A DNA stretch of 64,000 nucleotides. Source: Branchiostoma floridae. Lineage: Eukaryota; Chordata; Leptocardii; Amphioxiformes; Branchiostomatidae. Position 1 is the first letter of the stretch. The number at the start of each line of letters is the position of its first letter. The position numbers and the translations under genes were made by a program. The notes beneath the pieces are model-generated. The model did no database searches. It was given only the letters and a program-made list of their open reading frames with translations, and was not told the origin of the DNA. This document shows, one piece after another, positions 61,166 to 64,000 of this stretch. The stretch covers positions 3,815,960 through 3,879,959 of the forward strand of contig NC_049989.1 of assembly GCF_000003815.2 (NCBI RefSeq), in the 5' to 3' direction.

Positions 61166-64000
61166 CTGGGGAAACAAACATAAGATGTTCATGAGAAAGG
61201 AGTAAGAAAGTAAGCATGAACGTAGGCCTAGAAAAATCTATGCTGTGTTTTCGATTAAGATCCTCAAAAATACTAGGTAGGAGTTCTTCTCTTTCTTTAG
61301 GTTTCAGGCAAAGCGGTAAAAAGTGCTGTTTAACAATGTACAATTGAAATGCATCAAGACACCGGTATTTTATATGTACATCATATTTTGATTAATATTC
61401 AGAAATATGTTGTGCAAGACCGATTTTATATTGCAACATAATATAAACCTTAAACGCAATATTTTTTTCATAGGCCTTAAGTGTTGTACGTACGGTAGCG
61501 TTTTTGTCTATTGATTAAACATGCACAATTAAATAACGTGGACACCACATCGTTCTGTGCATGTAGGCATGATGCACCACGTGGCTTATATTGAGGCACC
61601 AAAGATGGTAAAACAAGCAAACAAAACAATACAGGGCACTTGAATTGATACAAACAACTCAAGTAGATTGATAGTTTGTGACGTGGTGTTAATGACTGTT
61701 TAAAGAACTAACCCACGTACATGTACACCGATGAGTAAGAAATGTCTACAACCAAGTTACAGCCCAATTAAAATCCACTTATACAACAATTATATAAATG
61801 AACACCGTATAGCACCATTAATGTCTCAGTGCTGTTTCATGAGATGTTGTGAGTCACAATGCCAGATGTCTCATGTCATCTATATTTTAACACCAACGTT
61901 TTACATAAGCTAAAAACAAATGTATATAAATGATACATCTCAGTGAAACACAAAACAATATCAGAGAACAAGTGAACACCTTGAACATTTTGTCATAATT
62001 TATCATTAAAAACACTAATCCCCAAAAAATTACGCAGATTTGACATGTGTGAATGGAAAGTTACCACCTTAAAATGTAGAATATGATTGGTCGTGTCTGG
62101 TGGCTATATGTACTTACTGGGCATTGGTTCTTGACCTTTGACCCCAAGTGATAGTCATGAGAAAATATTTCCAAACGTCAAAGTTGATCAAAAGGCTTCT
62201 TTGTGATCTACATCCCTCACACAGTTATACAAATACTATTACAAATATTTGAATTTCACAGCAGTATCATACAGTGGGGAGGACATGCTATCACTATTAC
62301 CATATTGCACATTTATAAAAGATTTTCAGTATTGGCAACAGAATACATTAATTCTATACTGAATGGCGATATTTTTCTGTATTCTAATTTACCACCGCAT
62401 ATCTTATATATTCGTACACGCCCAAGCATGTTTTTTTCACGGCTGCCACTTAGCCCTAAGCCATCAGCAGTCCCAACCCTCATCTCTCTACATCCTAAAT
62501 GTAAGGGTGACCCAGAAACATAAATAACCCTCAGGCAAGAGAACGCAGGAGCCCGTTTTTACCATCGCCATCTTTTTAGTGAATCTCCTCGCCTAGGATT
62601 AGCTGTAACGCTACAATATATGAGTGCTTGTGTGCTGATGCATGGTGAATGCGTCCACGTTAGGAAGAAGGAATATCCTTGCAAAAGAATTGAATATCTA
62701 ATATATTCTGCTTACATCCCGCGCCTGTCATCCCTGATGCATCAGCCCTTAGGTTTATTGCTATGAGAATTGCCCGGAAGTCATCACCGCGTCTTCTGAT
62801 GATTTGTTGACTCATTTCCGGGATAATGTTTCACTCTGTGACGCTTTCAATTTCGAGAATAGGATCAATCAATAGGATAATACAATATACTACAATCAAT
62901 ATTGGCCAGCAAACATCCTTACCAGAATCCAAATACAGGGGATGATAATGTAAATTCAGTCTAACCTTATACAGTCTACAAACGTATCACTTTTGCAATG
63001 CAATGACGACGCTAGGCACAATGTTCCAATGTTCCGTTCTAGCTAAATTGTATTGTAGGTCTATGTATAATACCTCTACACGCAAATGCGAAATATCCAA
63101 GTCCATGATCTTGTAACACGGCTTAGCTGTGCTCTTTTGTACGCTGCACCTTATATCCACATAGATACCACATATATTTTCTATCACACATTTCTAAAAC
63201 CTGGCAACCAGTGCAACAACGTTCAACGTTAATGCACTCAATTAACTGGAGTGTGTTTCCATGTTTGACATGAAGTGAGGTGCGTGTGTGCTGTTTTACG
63301 GAGTCCCTTGTCGTTTCTCGGTAACCCCAGACGAGGAAAGGTACCGTCACAGACAGGTATCAGACAGGGCTTTCCGTTGACAAGTAAACATATTTTCACA
63401 ACGCTGGCGCTACGTGGCCGATGTACCGGCCGCTTCTCCCCTGTTTACAGTAAACAGAGTCCATGTAACTAGAGCGTCCTTCTTCCAAGCGACCTAGTTT
63501 TGAAGACACGTGCAACTAGCACAGGACGTTCCTCAAACACGCCAGAAGAAAGCGTGGGGAGGAGAGATATTTGTTCTCCACAACGCGACAACGAAAGCTG
63601 CTAAATGGTACCTTTGGAATTTAGGCCGTTCCGCCATGCAAGTTTTAAAGCACGCTGGGCAACTTAAGTCATGCGAGGCACTTACTAAAGTATTTGTTTA
63701 CACTGAAAGATTGTGCTTTTTTTTACCTGAGGCCCAGTCAACCTGAGCATTTCTTGGCTGCACAACATGTAAAAACAACAGACACTTGCAGCCCAGGCAC
63801 CCTAAACACGCAATGATCGCTTTTCTAGATTGTTGTTATAGAAATAAACTATGTGTTAGAGTACACTTTCATGTATTTCATTGTACTTTAGGCATTTTTA
63901 ACATTTCTAAACGTAAACGTGTTATGACTATTAAATCACTTCTGGAGATAAGTTCTGATTGCAACACATGAACACTGTCACATCATCACTTTCTGTGCAC
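61166..64000. other. Probable 5' intron of the GAS2-like gene, no exon recognised
   Basis: All minus-strand frames were searched by eye for CH-domain signatures and none was seen. The sequence is AT-rich with short chance frames. If the neighbouring gene is intact, its CH exons and promoter are to the right of this window. Confidence 0.5.

Noticed and set aside
1-64000. CRISPR array, operon, phage or plasmid features
   Set aside because: The window is intron-bearing animal DNA; its arrays are minisatellites without unique spacers.

Overview
This is eukaryotic genomic DNA, most probably from a cephalochordate (amphioxus, Branchiostoma-like). That is inferred from gene structure, not from a database match. 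Three intron-rich animal genes have short exons with clean GT/AG borders. The introns and the left third are packed with short transposon remnants: tRNA-headed SINEs, foldback MITEs, minisatellites and LINE 3' ends. There is no prokaryotic, viral or organellar signal.

Positions 1 to about 23.9 kb form a gene-poor, repeat-rich block. I found no supportable gene here. It holds two decayed LINE reverse-transcriptase tails, a SINE with a perfect 13-bp target duplication, a 922-bp TIR element flanked by TAA, a mariner-like foldback, several smaller foldbacks, an inverted-repeat element enclosing a 15-bp array, and simple repeats.

Positions 23.9-36.5 kb (+) hold a complete 16-exon sodium/solute symporter of the SLC5 family (674 aa). 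It is closest in motif content to the sodium/myo-inositol cotransporters (SMIT, SLC5A3/SLC5A11). Two of its exons have partial tandem duplicates carrying a spare splice acceptor. Intron 4 carries a composite of two 360-bp TIR repeats around about 50 copies of a 19-bp minisatellite.

Positions 39.5-52.5 kb (+) hold a 23-exon ankyrin TRP channel of the TRPA family (about 907 aa, near the length of the painless/pyrexia type). It is complete from ankyrin repeats to C-terminus, with MITEs in many introns.

Positions 54.7 to beyond 61.2 kb (-) hold the 3' part of a GAS2-like actin/microtubule linker. Two exons make the Gas2 domain. Two more make a long Ser/Arg/Pro-rich tail with three SxIP motifs. 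The expected CH-domain exons are not visible and should lie beyond the right edge. This gene is tail-to-tail with the TRPA gene. Its stop codon is the first unit of a degenerate tandem array running into the 3' flank.

The three genes have unrelated roles (solute uptake, cation channel, cytoskeletal crosslinking), so I see no operon-like or pathway link. The most unusual signals are a dispersed motif with hammerhead-ribozyme-like core and covarying stem II, the stop-codon tandem array, the duplicated symporter exons, and the minisatellite that is open in all six frames.
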